Below, piece after piece: positions 53,246 to 62,606 of a stretch of 64,000 nucleotides of DNA (positions are counted from its first letter, which is position 1; every line of letters starts with the position of its first letter). Location: the NCBI GenBank assembly GCA_910589395.1, contig CAJUTL010000010.1:19449-83448 (forward strand), read 5' to 3'. The notes under the pieces were generated by a model, which was not told the origin of the DNA, ran no database searches, and saw nothing but the letters and a program-made list of their open reading frames with translations. This DNA comes from an uncultured Oscillospiraceae bacterium (GTDB lineage Bacteria > Bacillota_A > Clostridia > Oscillospirales > Acutalibacteraceae). The position numbers and the translations under genes are program-made.

Positions 53246-54313
53246 TCAGCCCCGTATGATCCGCAGGATATCGCTGAAGGTGATCACCGCCATCAACCCC
53301 ATCAGCAGGAAAAAGCCTGCCGCGTGAACATAGCCCTCATATTTTTGGGGCACCGGCTTCCGAGTGATCCCCTCCCACAGAAGGAACAGCAGCCTGCCGC
53401 CGTCCAGCGCGGGCAGGGGCAGAAGGTTCACAACACCCAGGTTCACGGTGATCATAATGATCATCAGCACAATGTTGTTTACCGCCGGCAGAAAGCCCTG
53501 CTGAAGCCCCGCTCCCGCCGCCTGGGAAATGGCCTGGGCGGTGCCTACCGGGCCCGCCACATCGTTTAAGCCGAACCTTCCGGTCACGATCCCCTTCAGG
53601 CTTTCTATGACCATACGGGCCATGGAAAAGGTATCCGCCGCCGAGCGGCCCACAAGCCCCAGAAAGGTACGCCGCTCCGGCTGTACCCAAAAATCCATGG
53701 ATACCACTCGCTTGCCGCCTTCGATCTCCTGGGCGTTCAGCATAAACGTTCCAAGATCCACCCTTTGGCCCTCCCGCTCCACCTTCATGGAAACGGAATC
53801 CGGGTCAGCTAAAGCCAGAGCAAAGGAAAGATCTCTGTCCGTGTAAATAGCGTAGCCGTCAATTTCGGTGATCTTATCCCCCACCTGGGCCCCGGCAAGC
53901 TCCAGCCGGGAATTTTCCGCGAATTTCGCGATCTCGGTGGTGGCGTAGGTATCCTGCTGGCCCAACACGAGCAGCATCAGGAAGAAGCCCAGAATGATGT
54001 TAAAGAGCCCGCCGGCGATCACCACTAAGATTCGCCGCCATACCGGCTTATTGGAAAAAGCGCGCTCATCGGCGCTTTCCTCGTCTTCCCCCTCCATGGC
54101 GCAATACCCTCCAATGGGAAACAGCCGCAGGGAATACCGGGTCTCTCCTCTTCCGAAGCTCAACAGCTTCGGCCCCATGCCCAAGGCAAATTCATTGACC
54201 CGGATCCCGGAGGCCTTCGCCATAAGAAAATGGCCCAGTTCGTGAAAAAAGATCATAAACCCGAACAGCAGAACTCCTATGATAATAAGCAAAGCAACTG
54301 TCAGCGCGTGCAA
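53246..54313 (-). CDS. rseP: RseP-type M50 membrane metalloprotease
   Basis: 355 residues from TTG 54313, with AGGAGATG upstream. The zinc site is FFHELGHFLMAKASG (about 22-36) in the first membrane segment. A single PDZ domain (about 120-200) and the conserved LLPLPALDGGRLLFLL motif follow, then a final helix. Known: site-2 protease releasing anti-sigma factors or cleaving signal-peptide remnants. In the dxr-rseP-ispG order; 392 bases separate it from dxr, mostly an inserted element. Confidence 0.95.
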   Translation of the reverse strand: MHALTVALLIIIGVLLFGFMIFFHELGHFLMAKASGIRVNEFALGMGPKLLSFGRGETRYSLRLFPIGGYCAMEGEDEESADERAFSNKPVWRRILVVIAGGLFNIILGFFLMLLVLGQQDTYATTEIAKFAENSRLELAGAQVGDKITEIDGYAIYTDRDLSFALALADPDSVSMKVEREGQRVDLGTFMLNAQEIEGGKRVVSMDFWVQPERRTFLGLVGRSAADTFSMARMVIESLKGIVTGRFGLNDVAGPVGTAQAISQAAGAGLQQGFLPAVNNIVLMIIMITVNLGVVNLLPLPALDGGRLLFLLWEGITRKPVPQKYEGYVHAAGFFLLMGLMAVITFSDILRIIRG

Positions 54314-54397
54314 AAAATCATCTCCTAAAAGAATGCCTGCCGCTCAGGCGGCGGTTGTTCTGACGGGATAGTAACAGCTTTTCCAAATTCCCTCTCA

Positions 54398-54705
54398 GTT
54401 AGCCAGACGGCATGAATTTGAACCACGGTTTTGCCGGGCGTATTTTCGTCCGCCCATCGATTAGAAATACAACGCTTTTGCCCAAGTCGGACAAAAATCC
54501 ACTCCGGAAAAACTTCTTCAAACTGAAAACTGGTGAGATATTGTCGATTTTCGGTACGAAAAGCTTGCTTCGCAAGCTCCGGACGACAGCAGACGAATGC
54601 TTCGCTTGTGGAACATTCGCGCCTTTTGCCTGGGACGATAAGCCGAAAAGCGGCAATATATCGCTTGCTGCCACTATTCAGCGGGTTCAAATTTGAACCT
54701 GCTGG

Positions 54706-54710
<5 letters not shown>
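54398..54710. mobile_element. MITE-like element inserted between dxr and rseP
   Basis: Terminal inverted repeats of 27 bases, 54398-54424 and 54684-54710, both starting GTTAGCCAG and ending AATTTGAACC on their own strand, 21 of 27 identical by hand count. The right repeat also contains the perfect palindrome GGTTCAAATTTGAACC. Internal hairpin AGCTTGCTTCGCAAGCT. The right end overlaps the last codon and stop of dxr. Overlapping leftward frames inside look non-coding. Confidence 0.72.
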
Positions 54711-55863
<1,153 letters not shown>

Positions 55864-55884
55864 ATTTATGACCCTTTTCCTTTC

Positions 55885-55985
55885 TTTAGGGCAATACTGC
55901 ATAATTCTAAGTGGCATATGACGAAAAAATAGCCCGTCAGATGCCCTTAAGGCGAGAGCCGTGAATTGTGCAGTGTTGCCCTAAA
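55885..55985. mobile_element. 101-base inverted-repeat element (MITE-like)
   Basis: Left arm 55885-55907 (TTTAGGGCAATACTGCATAA then TTC) and right arm 55963-55985 pair over 23 positions, the only two mismatches being G-U compatible. It lies between cdsA and dxr, ending 22 bases before the dxr ATG. Related ends occur at 14231-14264 and 29945-29995. Confidence 0.75.
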
Positions 55986-56053
55986 GCCTTTTTCCTCTTT
56001 CAACGTGTGTGGCGAGAGGTAAAACCAGCTCTCAGAACTGCCAAAGCCCTTCT

Positions 56054-56875
56054 TCAGCCCGTTACCAGCGGCAGCCAGCGCACCAGCAGATAGACAAAGG
56101 GCGCTGTGAAGATCACGCTGTCGAACCGGTCCAGGATCCCGCCGTGACCAGGGATCACCGAGCCGAAATCCTTAATGTGGCAGCTTCGCTTGATCAGGGA
56201 AAAGCTAAGGTCCCCCAAGATGGAAATGGGAGAGCCGAAAAAGCCGATCAAAAACAGGGGCAGGTAATGGGCCTGCACCTGTCCGTGATACATGCCCTGC
56301 GAAAGCGCCAAGCCACTGAGCAGCATAAAGGCCACGTTGACGACCATGCCGCCAATGGCCCCTTCCACCGTCTTTTTGGGACTGATCTCCGGGCAAAGCT
56401 TGTGCTTCCCAAAAAAGGTGCCCGCGAAATACGCGCCCGCATCCGCCACCCAGGCGGAAAACACCGCAATGAGCACATAATACATACCATGGGCGGGGTT
56501 TAAGTCCCGCAGGGCCACCAGGCACTGCAAGCCGGAGGGAATGAGCACCGCCATGCTGTACAGCACCCCCACCTCCTTGAAGGTGGTCTCCTGATGATAC
56601 AGGATCATGGCGGAGAACACCAACGCCGTGAAAAGGCAGTATACAAGAAGCTGCAGGTCTCCATCGGTAAAGGGCACCGCCGCTCCCACCGCCAGGGAGG
56701 GAAGGCACAAAAACCATTTTTTCTGAAGCCCCATGGCCTTTATGATCTCGTGCATGGCGATCACGGAAATCAAGGCCACAGCAATATTCAACGCCAGTGG
56801 GAAAGAGGTGTTGAACACAATGATTGCCGCGCAAAACAACACCAGCACGGCACCGGACAAAACACGCTGCTTCAT
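56054..56875 (-). CDS. cdsA: Phosphatidate cytidylyltransferase
   Basis: 273 residues with about eight membrane helices. The family signature is in KDFGSVIPGHGGILDRFDS (about 235-253), preceded by the conserved SPKKTVEGAIGGM. Known: makes CDP-diacylglycerol from phosphatidate and CTP for all phospholipids. Downstream of uppS by 48 bases, the canonical order. Confidence 0.96.
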   Translation of the reverse strand: MKQRVLSGAVLVLFCAAIIVFNTSFPLALNIAVALISVIAMHEIIKAMGLQKKWFLCLPSLAVGAAVPFTDGDLQLLVYCLFTALVFSAMILYHQETTFKEVGVLYSMAVLIPSGLQCLVALRDLNPAHGMYYVLIAVFSAWVADAGAYFAGTFFGKHKLCPEISPKKTVEGAIGGMVVNVAFMLLSGLALSQGMYHGQVQAHYLPLFLIGFFGSPISILGDLSFSLIKRSCHIKDFGSVIPGHGGILDRFDSVIFTAPFVYLLVRWLPLVTG

Positions 56876-56923
56876 TTCTATACTTCCTTTGTTTTCTTCA
56901 TAAATTTCCTTGGAAGGAGCCCC

Positions 56924-57667
56924 TTATACACCGCCGAACCGCCTCTGACGCCGGGAATAGATCTGAATCGCCTCATCAAGATCCCGTGGCTTAAAATCGG
57001 GCCACAGGATATCGAAATAGACAAACTCCGCGTAAGCGCTCTGCCACAGCAGGAAATTGGAGATCCGCTCTTCCCCGCTGGGGCGAATGATCAAGTCGGG
57101 GTCGGGCTGGCCCGCCGTGTAGAAATACCGGGAAAACCCCTCCTCCGAAAGCTCCTCTGGAACAGCTTTTCCCTCCAACGCTTCGCGGGCATACCGCCGG
57201 GCCGCGCGGACGATCTCCGCCCGGCCGCCGTAATTCATGGCAAGGTTCAGCACCATACCGGTTTTCGGGGCGGAGGCCTCCTCCACCTCGTGGATCAGGG
57301 CCTGAAGCTCCGGAGAAAAAGCGGAAATATCACCGATAAAGCGCACCCGGATATTTTCTTCCATGAAATCCCGCAGGGCTTCCTCCAGATAGTCGTGAAA
57401 AAGGCCCATGAGGGCATTCACTTCCTCCGCGGGCCTGGACCAGTTTTCGGTGGAAAAGGCATACAGCGTCAGATATTTTATCCCCACCTTCTTCGCGTAG
57501 CGGGTAATAGTGCGGAAATTTTCCGCACCGGCCTTATGCCCGGCAGAACGAGGCAGACGGCGCTGCTTCGCCCACCTGCCGTTGCCGTCCATAATGATCC
57601 CCACATGGGCGGGGATCACCGCCGCCCCGGGGAATTCTTTTAACGCCTTCTTTTTTCGGAAAAACAT
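56924..57667 (-). CDS. uppS: Undecaprenyl diphosphate synthase (cis-prenyltransferase)
   Basis: 247 residues from ATG 57667 (MFFRKKKALKEF), GGAAGGAG upstream. Landmarks IIMDGNGRWAKQRRLPRSAG, TLYAFSTENWSRP, NYGGRAEIV and RPSGEERISNFLLWQSAYAE. Known: extends farnesyl diphosphate to the C55 carrier for wall synthesis. Confidence 0.97.
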   Translation of the reverse strand: MFFRKKKALKEFPGAAVIPAHVGIIMDGNGRWAKQRRLPRSAGHKAGAENFRTITRYAKKVGIKYLTLYAFSTENWSRPAEEVNALMGLFHDYLEEALRDFMEENIRVRFIGDISAFSPELQALIHEVEEASAPKTGMVLNLAMNYGGRAEIVRAARRYAREALEGKAVPEELSEEGFSRYFYTAGQPDPDLIIRPSGEERISNFLLWQSAYAEFVYFDILWPDFKPRDLDEAIQIYSRRQRRFGGV

Positions 57668-57722
57668 AGCCGCTCCTTCCGGAAACAGGATCGCAAAACT
57701 CTTTGCAGAACAGCAGCCAGGA

Positions 57723-58286
57723 TCAGATCTCCATGATCTCCTTTTCCTTGCGCTGGAAACTCGCATCCACGTTCTTTACATACTTATCCGTCAGATCCTG
57801 AATTTTCTTTTCTCCCTGCTTCTGGTCGTCCTCGGTGATATCGCCGTTTTTCTTCATATCCTTCAGCTTTTCAATGGCGTCCCGACGAATGGCGCGCACC
57901 GCCACCTTGGCCTCCTCCGCCATTTTGCTGATCTCCTTGGCCAGCTCCCGGCGGCGCTCCTCATTGAGGGGAGGGAACACCAGGCGAATAATCTTACCAT
58001 CGTTTTGCGGGTTCACACCCAGATCGGAGGTTTGAATGGCCTTTTCAATGCCCCGCAGCACGGAAACATCCCAGGGCTGAATGGTAAGCACCCTGGCTTC
58101 CGACACCGCCACCGCCGCCAGCTGATTGATAGGCGTGGGGGTATCGTAATAATCAACCATGATCTTATCCAGCACGGCGGGGTTGGCACGGCCTGCGCGC
58201 ACAGCGGCGTACTCCTCTTCCAAATGCTCTATGGACTTGCCCATTTTACGCTCTGCTTTTTCAAATACTTCCTTCATTTCTGCCAT
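57723..58286 (-). CDS. frr: Ribosome recycling factor
   Basis: 187 residues. L-shaped tRNA mimic: long three-helix bundle, conserved RAGRANPAVLDKIMVDYY, IQPWDVSVLRGIEKAI and LTDKYVKNVD. Known: with EF-G splits the post-termination ribosome. 46 bases after pyrH, and uppS follows after 55 bases. Confidence 0.97.
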   Translation of the reverse strand: MAEMKEVFEKAERKMGKSIEHLEEEYAAVRAGRANPAVLDKIMVDYYDTPTPINQLAAVAVSEARVLTIQPWDVSVLRGIEKAIQTSDLGVNPQNDGKIIRLVFPPLNEERRRELAKEISKMAEEAKVAVRAIRRDAIEKLKDMKKNGDITEDDQKQGEKKIQDLTDKYVKNVDASFQRKEKEIMEI

Positions 58287-58332
58287 GTGAATATCTTCCT
58301 TTCTGATCGCTTCTTCAGCGGTTTGCTTTTAT

Positions 58333-59037
58333 TTATTGAACCAGCGTGCCCACATTCTCCCCTGTCACTGCCCGAACGATATTCTGCGGGTCTTCAATGC
58401 TGAATACCAGGAAGGGAATATCCCTGTCCTTGCAGAAGGAGGCCGCCGTCATATCCATCACGCCCAGGTTCTGGTTCAACACATCCATGTAGGAAAGCGC
58501 CTCGTATTTTACAGCCTCCGGATTTTTCTTGGGGTCGCTGTCGTACACGCCGTCTACCATAGTGGCCTTCAGGATCACGTCTGCGTCGATCTCGGCGGCC
58601 CGCAGGGCGGCACCGGTATCTGTGGAAAAGAAGGGATTTCCCGTGCCGCAGCCAAATACCACCACCCGGCCCTTTTCCAGGTGGCGCACCGCCCGGTTGC
58701 GAATGTAGGGCTCCGCAACCTCCTGCATGGCAATGGCCGTTTGCACCCGCACGTCCAGGCCCAGTTGCTCCAGACCGTCCGCCACGCCCAGGGCGTTGAT
58801 GACAGTGGCCAGCATACCCATGTGGTCGGCTCTGGTACGGTCCATCTGCCCGCTGCTGCGGCCCCGCCAGAAATTGCCGCCGCCCACTACAATGGCCACC
58901 TCCGCGCCCATATCCACACACTGTTTCACGGGCTTGCAGATCTCCATCACGGTATCAAAATCAATGCCGTGCCCCTGCTTTCCCGCCAACGATTCCCCGC
59001 TGAGCTTTAGCAGGACTCTCTTATATTTCGGTACCAT
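58333..59037 (-). CDS. pyrH: UMP kinase
   Basis: 234 residues from ATG 59037 (MVPKYKRVLLKLSGESL), CGGAGCG upstream. Amino-acid-kinase fold with GESLAGKQGHGIDFD, VVGGGNFWRGR, RTRADHMGMLATVIN and GTGNPFFSTDT. Known: UMP to UDP, feedback-inhibited by UTP in bacteria. tsf and rpsB, usually upstream, are not here; an own promoter lies at 59124-59152. Confidence 0.97.
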   Translation of the reverse strand: MVPKYKRVLLKLSGESLAGKQGHGIDFDTVMEICKPVKQCVDMGAEVAIVVGGGNFWRGRSSGQMDRTRADHMGMLATVINALGVADGLEQLGLDVRVQTAIAMQEVAEPYIRNRAVRHLEKGRVVVFGCGTGNPFFSTDTGAALRAAEIDADVILKATMVDGVYDSDPKKNPEAVKYEALSYMDVLNQNLGVMDMTAASFCKDRDIPFLVFSIEDPQNIVRAVTGENVGTLVQ

Positions 59038-59123
59038 TTTTATCGCTCCGTTCCCGGAAGCCGGGCATACCCGCAAAAACAGCCTATGCGGTCTGCGCGG
59101 CATCCTTTTTTATACTTGCCTCT

Positions 59124-59152
59124 ATTTTACATGATATCCCAATCTTTGTAAA
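59124..59152 (-). promoter_or_regulatory. Promoter of the pyrH operon
   Basis: TTTACA, 17-base spacer, TAAAAT on the minus strand, about 85 bases before pyrH. Confidence 0.6.
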
Positions 59153-59206
59153 GGCGAAAATCCCCTTCTTCGGAAAGAAAAGGGAAACTCTTTCTCTTTG
59201 GTCTGG

Positions 59207-59247
59207 AAAAGGCCGGAAGGGATTTTTCACTCTCCTTCCGGCCTTTT
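59207..59247 (-). terminator. Terminator upstream of pyrH
   Basis: AAAAGGCCGGAAGG pairs with CCTTCCGGCCTTTT, a perfect 14-base stem. It ends the leftward 61312-59294 transcript and insulates pyrH. Confidence 0.85.
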
Positions 59248-59293
59248 GCTTTTCAAATTAATCTTTCTGAAAGTTATTACCGCAGTTTGCAGC

Positions 59294-59440
59294 CTAAAGC
59301 TTATCCACCGGACTTTTTTCTTTTTCTTTCCCGCGGCTTCGTCGGCTTCCCCGCAGTGCTAAAAGCCAGCAGATCCCCACCGTCAATATCACATAGGCCA
59401 AAATGATCGCAAGATACATAGCGTTCCCTTCCTCAAGCAT
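59294..59440 (-). CDS. Small single-span membrane protein, 48 residues
   Basis: Starts MLEEGNAMYLAIILAY and ends KEKEKSPVDKL. Residues about 8-29 (AMYLAIILAYVILTVGICWLL) are a single membrane helix, followed by a strongly basic tail (RGSRRSRGKEKEK), so the C-terminus should stay inside the cell. AAGGAG lies about ten bases before the ATG; a second Met at 59419 with AGGAAGGG is an alternative. It follows the VWA protein gene by 78 bases and is followed by a terminator. No family recognised. Confidence 0.65.
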   Translation of the reverse strand: MLEEGNAMYLAIILAYVILTVGICWLLALRGSRRSRGKEKEKSPVDKL

Positions 59441-59518
59441 CCGATACTTTCTCCTTCTGATCGGCGGCAGCTGACTTCAGGCGCCGCCTCATAAATTTTA
59501 CTGTTTTCCTCTTTGTCC

Positions 59519-61312
59519 CTATGAATGATTTTTCCGGGAGTCTTTCCAAAACGACGCACGCTTCAGGGTAAAGTGTACCTGGGCTTCCGCGCGGTCCGTG
59601 CTTATGGTATCGTCCTCCTCCCATACGCCCAGTCGGCAGACCTGAAAGCTTTCCGTGCATTCCAGTCCATTTCCGAACGTGGGGATCACAGTATATACGC
59701 CGAAGGGCAGACCGAAAAGCTCCCCCTCCAGAGACAGCTTTCCTCCCTCCGGATCCGCTTCCAGAAAAGCGGTGCGGTAAAAGGTTTCCCCGGTGTCACG
59801 CTCCAGCCGAAACTGCATGGAGGAATTTCTGTCCAGCTCCACATCGGTTCCCGCCCGGGCCTTGATCCGTATTTTCCCCGTTTTCAGTTTTACGCGGTAT
59901 AGGGCGGCTTTTTCCGTGACCTTCACCGGAGAACCGGCGGAAAGCACCCCTTCCGAATAAGGGCGATAGGTCACCTTCAGGCGGTAAACCGTGTCAGACG
60001 CGGGCCGCAACGTGTTTAACTGCTTCAGGGAGCCGACGGGGCTCCCCTCTTCTGTTTCCCAGAAATAAGAAAAGCTGCCTGTTTTTCCCTTTCCAAACCA
60101 GGCAGGCTGAGGGGAGGCCGTCAGGGCTTCCTCCACACTTTTCCCCTGATACCAGGTTTTGACCTTTTCTCCGGAAAAAAGCTCAGTTTCCAAGTCGGCC
60201 AACACTAAAGAAAGAGGCACATTCACAGTGGTTCGGGTCAGCGGGGCGATCTCTTCGCCCGCACGGTAGATACCGCTGCCTTCCCCATCTGTCACGATAT
60301 CATTGCCGCCGGGAAACTCCTCTCTGGCCTGAAAGGTCAGGGCAGCCGTCCAGGCGGAGCTTTTATTTCGGGGCAGCGGCACCTCCCAGGAGATTTCCCA
60401 GGCGCCGTCCGGCCCGGCCAGCAGATGAGCTCCTTCTTCCCGAAGCCTTTTCTGCTCTGTTTCACTCAGGGTAAACCGGGGATCCAGCCGCTGAACCACC
60501 TCCACCGAAAGCACCGCCGCGATATCCCGCCGGATCTGCTTCAAATATCCGCCGGGCTCTCCCGCGCTTACATAGTGGTGGGTGGAAAGAGGCGCCGAAG
60601 ACATGGACTGCCAAAATTCTTCCGCTGTCTCAGGCGGGTCGCCGCACAGGGAAACAGTGTAGCTCCTCGCCCCGCTCTTGCGAAGTTCCTGGAGTTGTGC
60701 CAGCGCCTCTGTTCCTTCCTCCGCCCAATCTCCGGCAGTCACCGTGACCAGATACAGTGGGCGATCATTCTGCTTTCTCCCGGCCTCCGCCATAGCCTGA
60801 GCCCGTTCCAGAGCCTCCGCATATTCCAGCGTTTCCGTGTTGGAAGCTTTTTGCTCCGCTACGGCTTCCCGCAGCGCTTTTCGGCCCAGACTGTTCAAGG
60901 CTGTCAGCTCCGTCTGCCCCTTACCGCCTCCGAAAAACACCAGGCCCGCCCGGGAATTTGGAGAAAGCTCTCCCAGCCCCTCCAAAAACTCCGCCGCATC
61001 TGCCCGCAGCCGCTCCAGCCGGGTCTCGTTTCCCTTTTGGACGGACGCTGTTTCTTTCATTCGAGAGGAGTATTCCAGCAGCAGGATCACATCACAGGGC
61101 GCGGCCTCCCGGCCTACCCAATCCTCCGACCACACCTGATATTCCATTTGAAAGGATCTTACTGTTTCCTTCCGCGCCGAAACGCTTTTGCTGCTCCTGA
61201 CCCCGGATTCATAGTCCAGCGCTTTTCCGGGGGCCCCGCCCCCAAAAAGAAACCCTGCCGCCAACAAAAGCAGGGCCGCGCCTTTTTTCAGCCAATTTCG
61301 CTTCGCCTTCAT
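59519..61312 (-). CDS. Exported protein with a degenerate VWA domain
   Basis: 597 residues from ATG 61312 (MKAKRNWLKKGAALL), with AAAGGAGG five bases upstream; an earlier frame start is unlikely. Signal peptide ends near GKALD. A von Willebrand A-like domain covers about 65-270: CDVILLLEYSSRMKET sits where the metal site DxSxS is expected, but Asp is Glu and the last Ser is Arg, so metal binding is doubtful. RPLYLVTVTAGDW matches the later strand. C-terminal half looks like beta-rich, Ig/Cna-B-type modules. No LPxTG motif or membrane anchor at the end. Inferred: secreted or surface adhesion-type protein. Confidence 0.78.
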   Translation of the reverse strand: MKAKRNWLKKGAALLLLAAGFLFGGGAPGKALDYESGVRSSKSVSARKETVRSFQMEYQVWSEDWVGREAAPCDVILLLEYSSRMKETASVQKGNETRLERLRADAAEFLEGLGELSPNSRAGLVFFGGGKGQTELTALNSLGRKALREAVAEQKASNTETLEYAEALERAQAMAEAGRKQNDRPLYLVTVTAGDWAEEGTEALAQLQELRKSGARSYTVSLCGDPPETAEEFWQSMSSAPLSTHHYVSAGEPGGYLKQIRRDIAAVLSVEVVQRLDPRFTLSETEQKRLREEGAHLLAGPDGAWEISWEVPLPRNKSSAWTAALTFQAREEFPGGNDIVTDGEGSGIYRAGEEIAPLTRTTVNVPLSLVLADLETELFSGEKVKTWYQGKSVEEALTASPQPAWFGKGKTGSFSYFWETEEGSPVGSLKQLNTLRPASDTVYRLKVTYRPYSEGVLSAGSPVKVTEKAALYRVKLKTGKIRIKARAGTDVELDRNSSMQFRLERDTGETFYRTAFLEADPEGGKLSLEGELFGLPFGVYTVIPTFGNGLECTESFQVCRLGVWEEDDTISTDRAEAQVHFTLKRASFWKDSRKNHS

Positions 61313-61530
61313 ACCGGCCTCCTTTCCCCTGTTTCCTCCAGTATACTCCGGGAAAAACCGGAATTCTGTCAAAGCATGGGCAGAAGAAGGAGTCTTTTTC
61401 ACAGGAAGGCTTTTCGAGTGGCAATGAGGAATGAGAAATTAGCAATGAGCATTTATTTGAGATCAAGAGCGAAAAGACTGCAAGCAGCATCTTCGCTGTT
61501 TGCAGCCTTTTCTAAATTGGGATTTATCTA

Positions 61531-61689
61531 CCCTCAGCCTCCCCTTGTTTACAAGGGGAGGTGGCATGCGTAAGCATGACGGAAGGGATCGGGCTTACGC
61601 AGAAAGCCTCATCAAATCGCTGGCTTCCCATCCTCTCAGTCAGCCTTCGGCTGACTGCTCCCCTTGCAAGCAAGGGGAGCCTAAGGACG
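61531..61689. repeat. Family B dispersed repeat
   Basis: CCCTCAGCCTCCCCTTG to GGGGAGCCTAAGGACG; palindromes CATGCGTAAGCATG and CAGCCTTCGGCTG. Preceded by the GAGAAATTAGCAATGAGCAT motif (61433-61452). Spacer 61313-61961 has no gene. Confidence 0.85.
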
Positions 61690-61961
61690 ATAAATTGGGA
61701 ATTTGAATACTACGATTTTATGAGCGGTCATTGCTCACCGTAGGTTTTCAATAAAATCCTCCGAAAGCCTTGAAAACAATGGATTTTTCGCAGTGTGTTC
61801 GCCTTATCCCTTTATTCGGTTTCACACAAGTTTACCCTTACCCTGGTTGCCCATAAGGGCAAAAGCAAGGGCAAGAAAATCACGCAACAGGATATAACAA
61901 CGTGTGGCAATCGGAGAACTGAGACGTATGTGCGAATATTATGATAGCGGAGGATTTCAAG

Positions 61962-62087
61962 ATGGACAAGTACATTTTTGACAAGAATAATGGTTTGTGT
62001 TATGAATTGATTGGCGACTACTATCTCCCGTGCCTGAATGTATCCTCTGAAGAAGGACAGCCTGTCGGCGTATGCGAGCGAGGATAA
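61962..62087 (+). pseudogene. Truncated TnpV-like transposon protein
   Basis: 41 residues: MDKYIFDKNNGLCYELIGDY, then YLPCLNVSSEEGQPVGV and an early stop where TnpV proteins continue with a GxxRxRYLKEHR-type region. GGAGG is nine bases upstream. Known: TnpV occurs in Tn4451/Tn5397-like clostridial elements. A one-base shift near 62080 removes the remainder. It marks the left side of an accessory island. Confidence 0.65.
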
Positions 62088-62130
62088 ACAGCATTTCGTA
62101 AATGCAAAAAGTTTTTCACATAGAAGAGTA

Positions 62131-62182
62131 TTGACAGGTCACATAGTAGGTGCTACAATGTCAAGGTATTGTAGCACCTACT
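62131..62182 (+). promoter_or_regulatory. Consensus promoter overlapped by a 15-base palindrome
   Basis: TTGACA (62131), a 17-base spacer and TACAAT (62154-62159). The arms AGTAGGTGCTACAAT (62145-62159) and ATTGTAGCACCTACT (62168-62182) are perfect inverted copies around GTCAAGGT, covering the -10 box and the transcription start. A T5 run follows. As only the right arm would be transcribed, it is better read as an operator than an attenuator. Confidence 0.85.
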
Positions 62183-62207
62183 TTTTCAAATGAGGGGGCC
62201 GTTTATC

Positions 62208-62570
62208 ATGAAACGCATATACAGTAACTATTCGGACGAAGATTGCAAACTTATTTCTCGAGAGGCGCAAAAATTGGGTTTTTCCCTTTCTGCTTATCAG
62301 CATTATTGCGTAATGCTTTCTCTGGACAGCAAAAAAAATACCTTTCCAATCAACGAACTTATATCCAAGATGTTTCAGGTCTTAGAAGAGGTTAAGCCAG
62401 ATAGGCAGTTCATTGTTTCAGCGTTGCTGGATAAGGAGTGGCCTTCTCTCTCTAGGAGCGAAAAAATGATTATGGCCAAGCAGCTGTCCGCTAAGATTCG
62501 TAGCGATCCTCGCTTTAAGGTTGTTTCAGCTACAAAGGGGAAGATCACCATTTATAAACGGATAAGTTGA
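62208..62570 (+). CDS. Unknown small protein, possible RHH-type autoregulator
   Basis: 120 residues from ATG 62208 with GAGGGGG ten bases upstream; an earlier ATG at 62190 would use that site as codons. The N-terminus (MKRIYSNYSDEDCKLISREA then QKLGFSLSAYQHY) follows the strand-helix-helix pattern of ribbon-helix-helix proteins such as MobC. The C-terminal half (SRSEKMIMAKQLSAKIRSDP, FKVVSATKGKITIYKR) looks like a small winged helix. First gene behind the palindromic promoter, so autoregulation is a plausible inference. No family assigned. Confidence 0.7.
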   Translation: MKRIYSNYSDEDCKLISREAQKLGFSLSAYQHYCVMLSLDSKKNTFPINELISKMFQVLEEVKPDRQFIVSALLDKEWPSLSRSEKMIMAKQLSAKIRSDPRFKVVSATKGKITIYKRIS

Positions 62571-62606
62571 ACCTATTCAATCTGAGATAATAAGGGGATT
62601 TACAAA

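Noticed and set aside
54325..54690. Two overlapping leftward frames of 121 and 91 residues
   Set aside because: They lie wholly within the inverted-repeat element at 54398-54710, overlap each other in different phases and lack ribosome sites.
62145..62186. Intrinsic terminator or attenuator ahead of the cassette
   Set aside because: The left arm overlaps the -10 box, so a transcript from this promoter cannot form the hairpin; it could only terminate read-through from further upstream.
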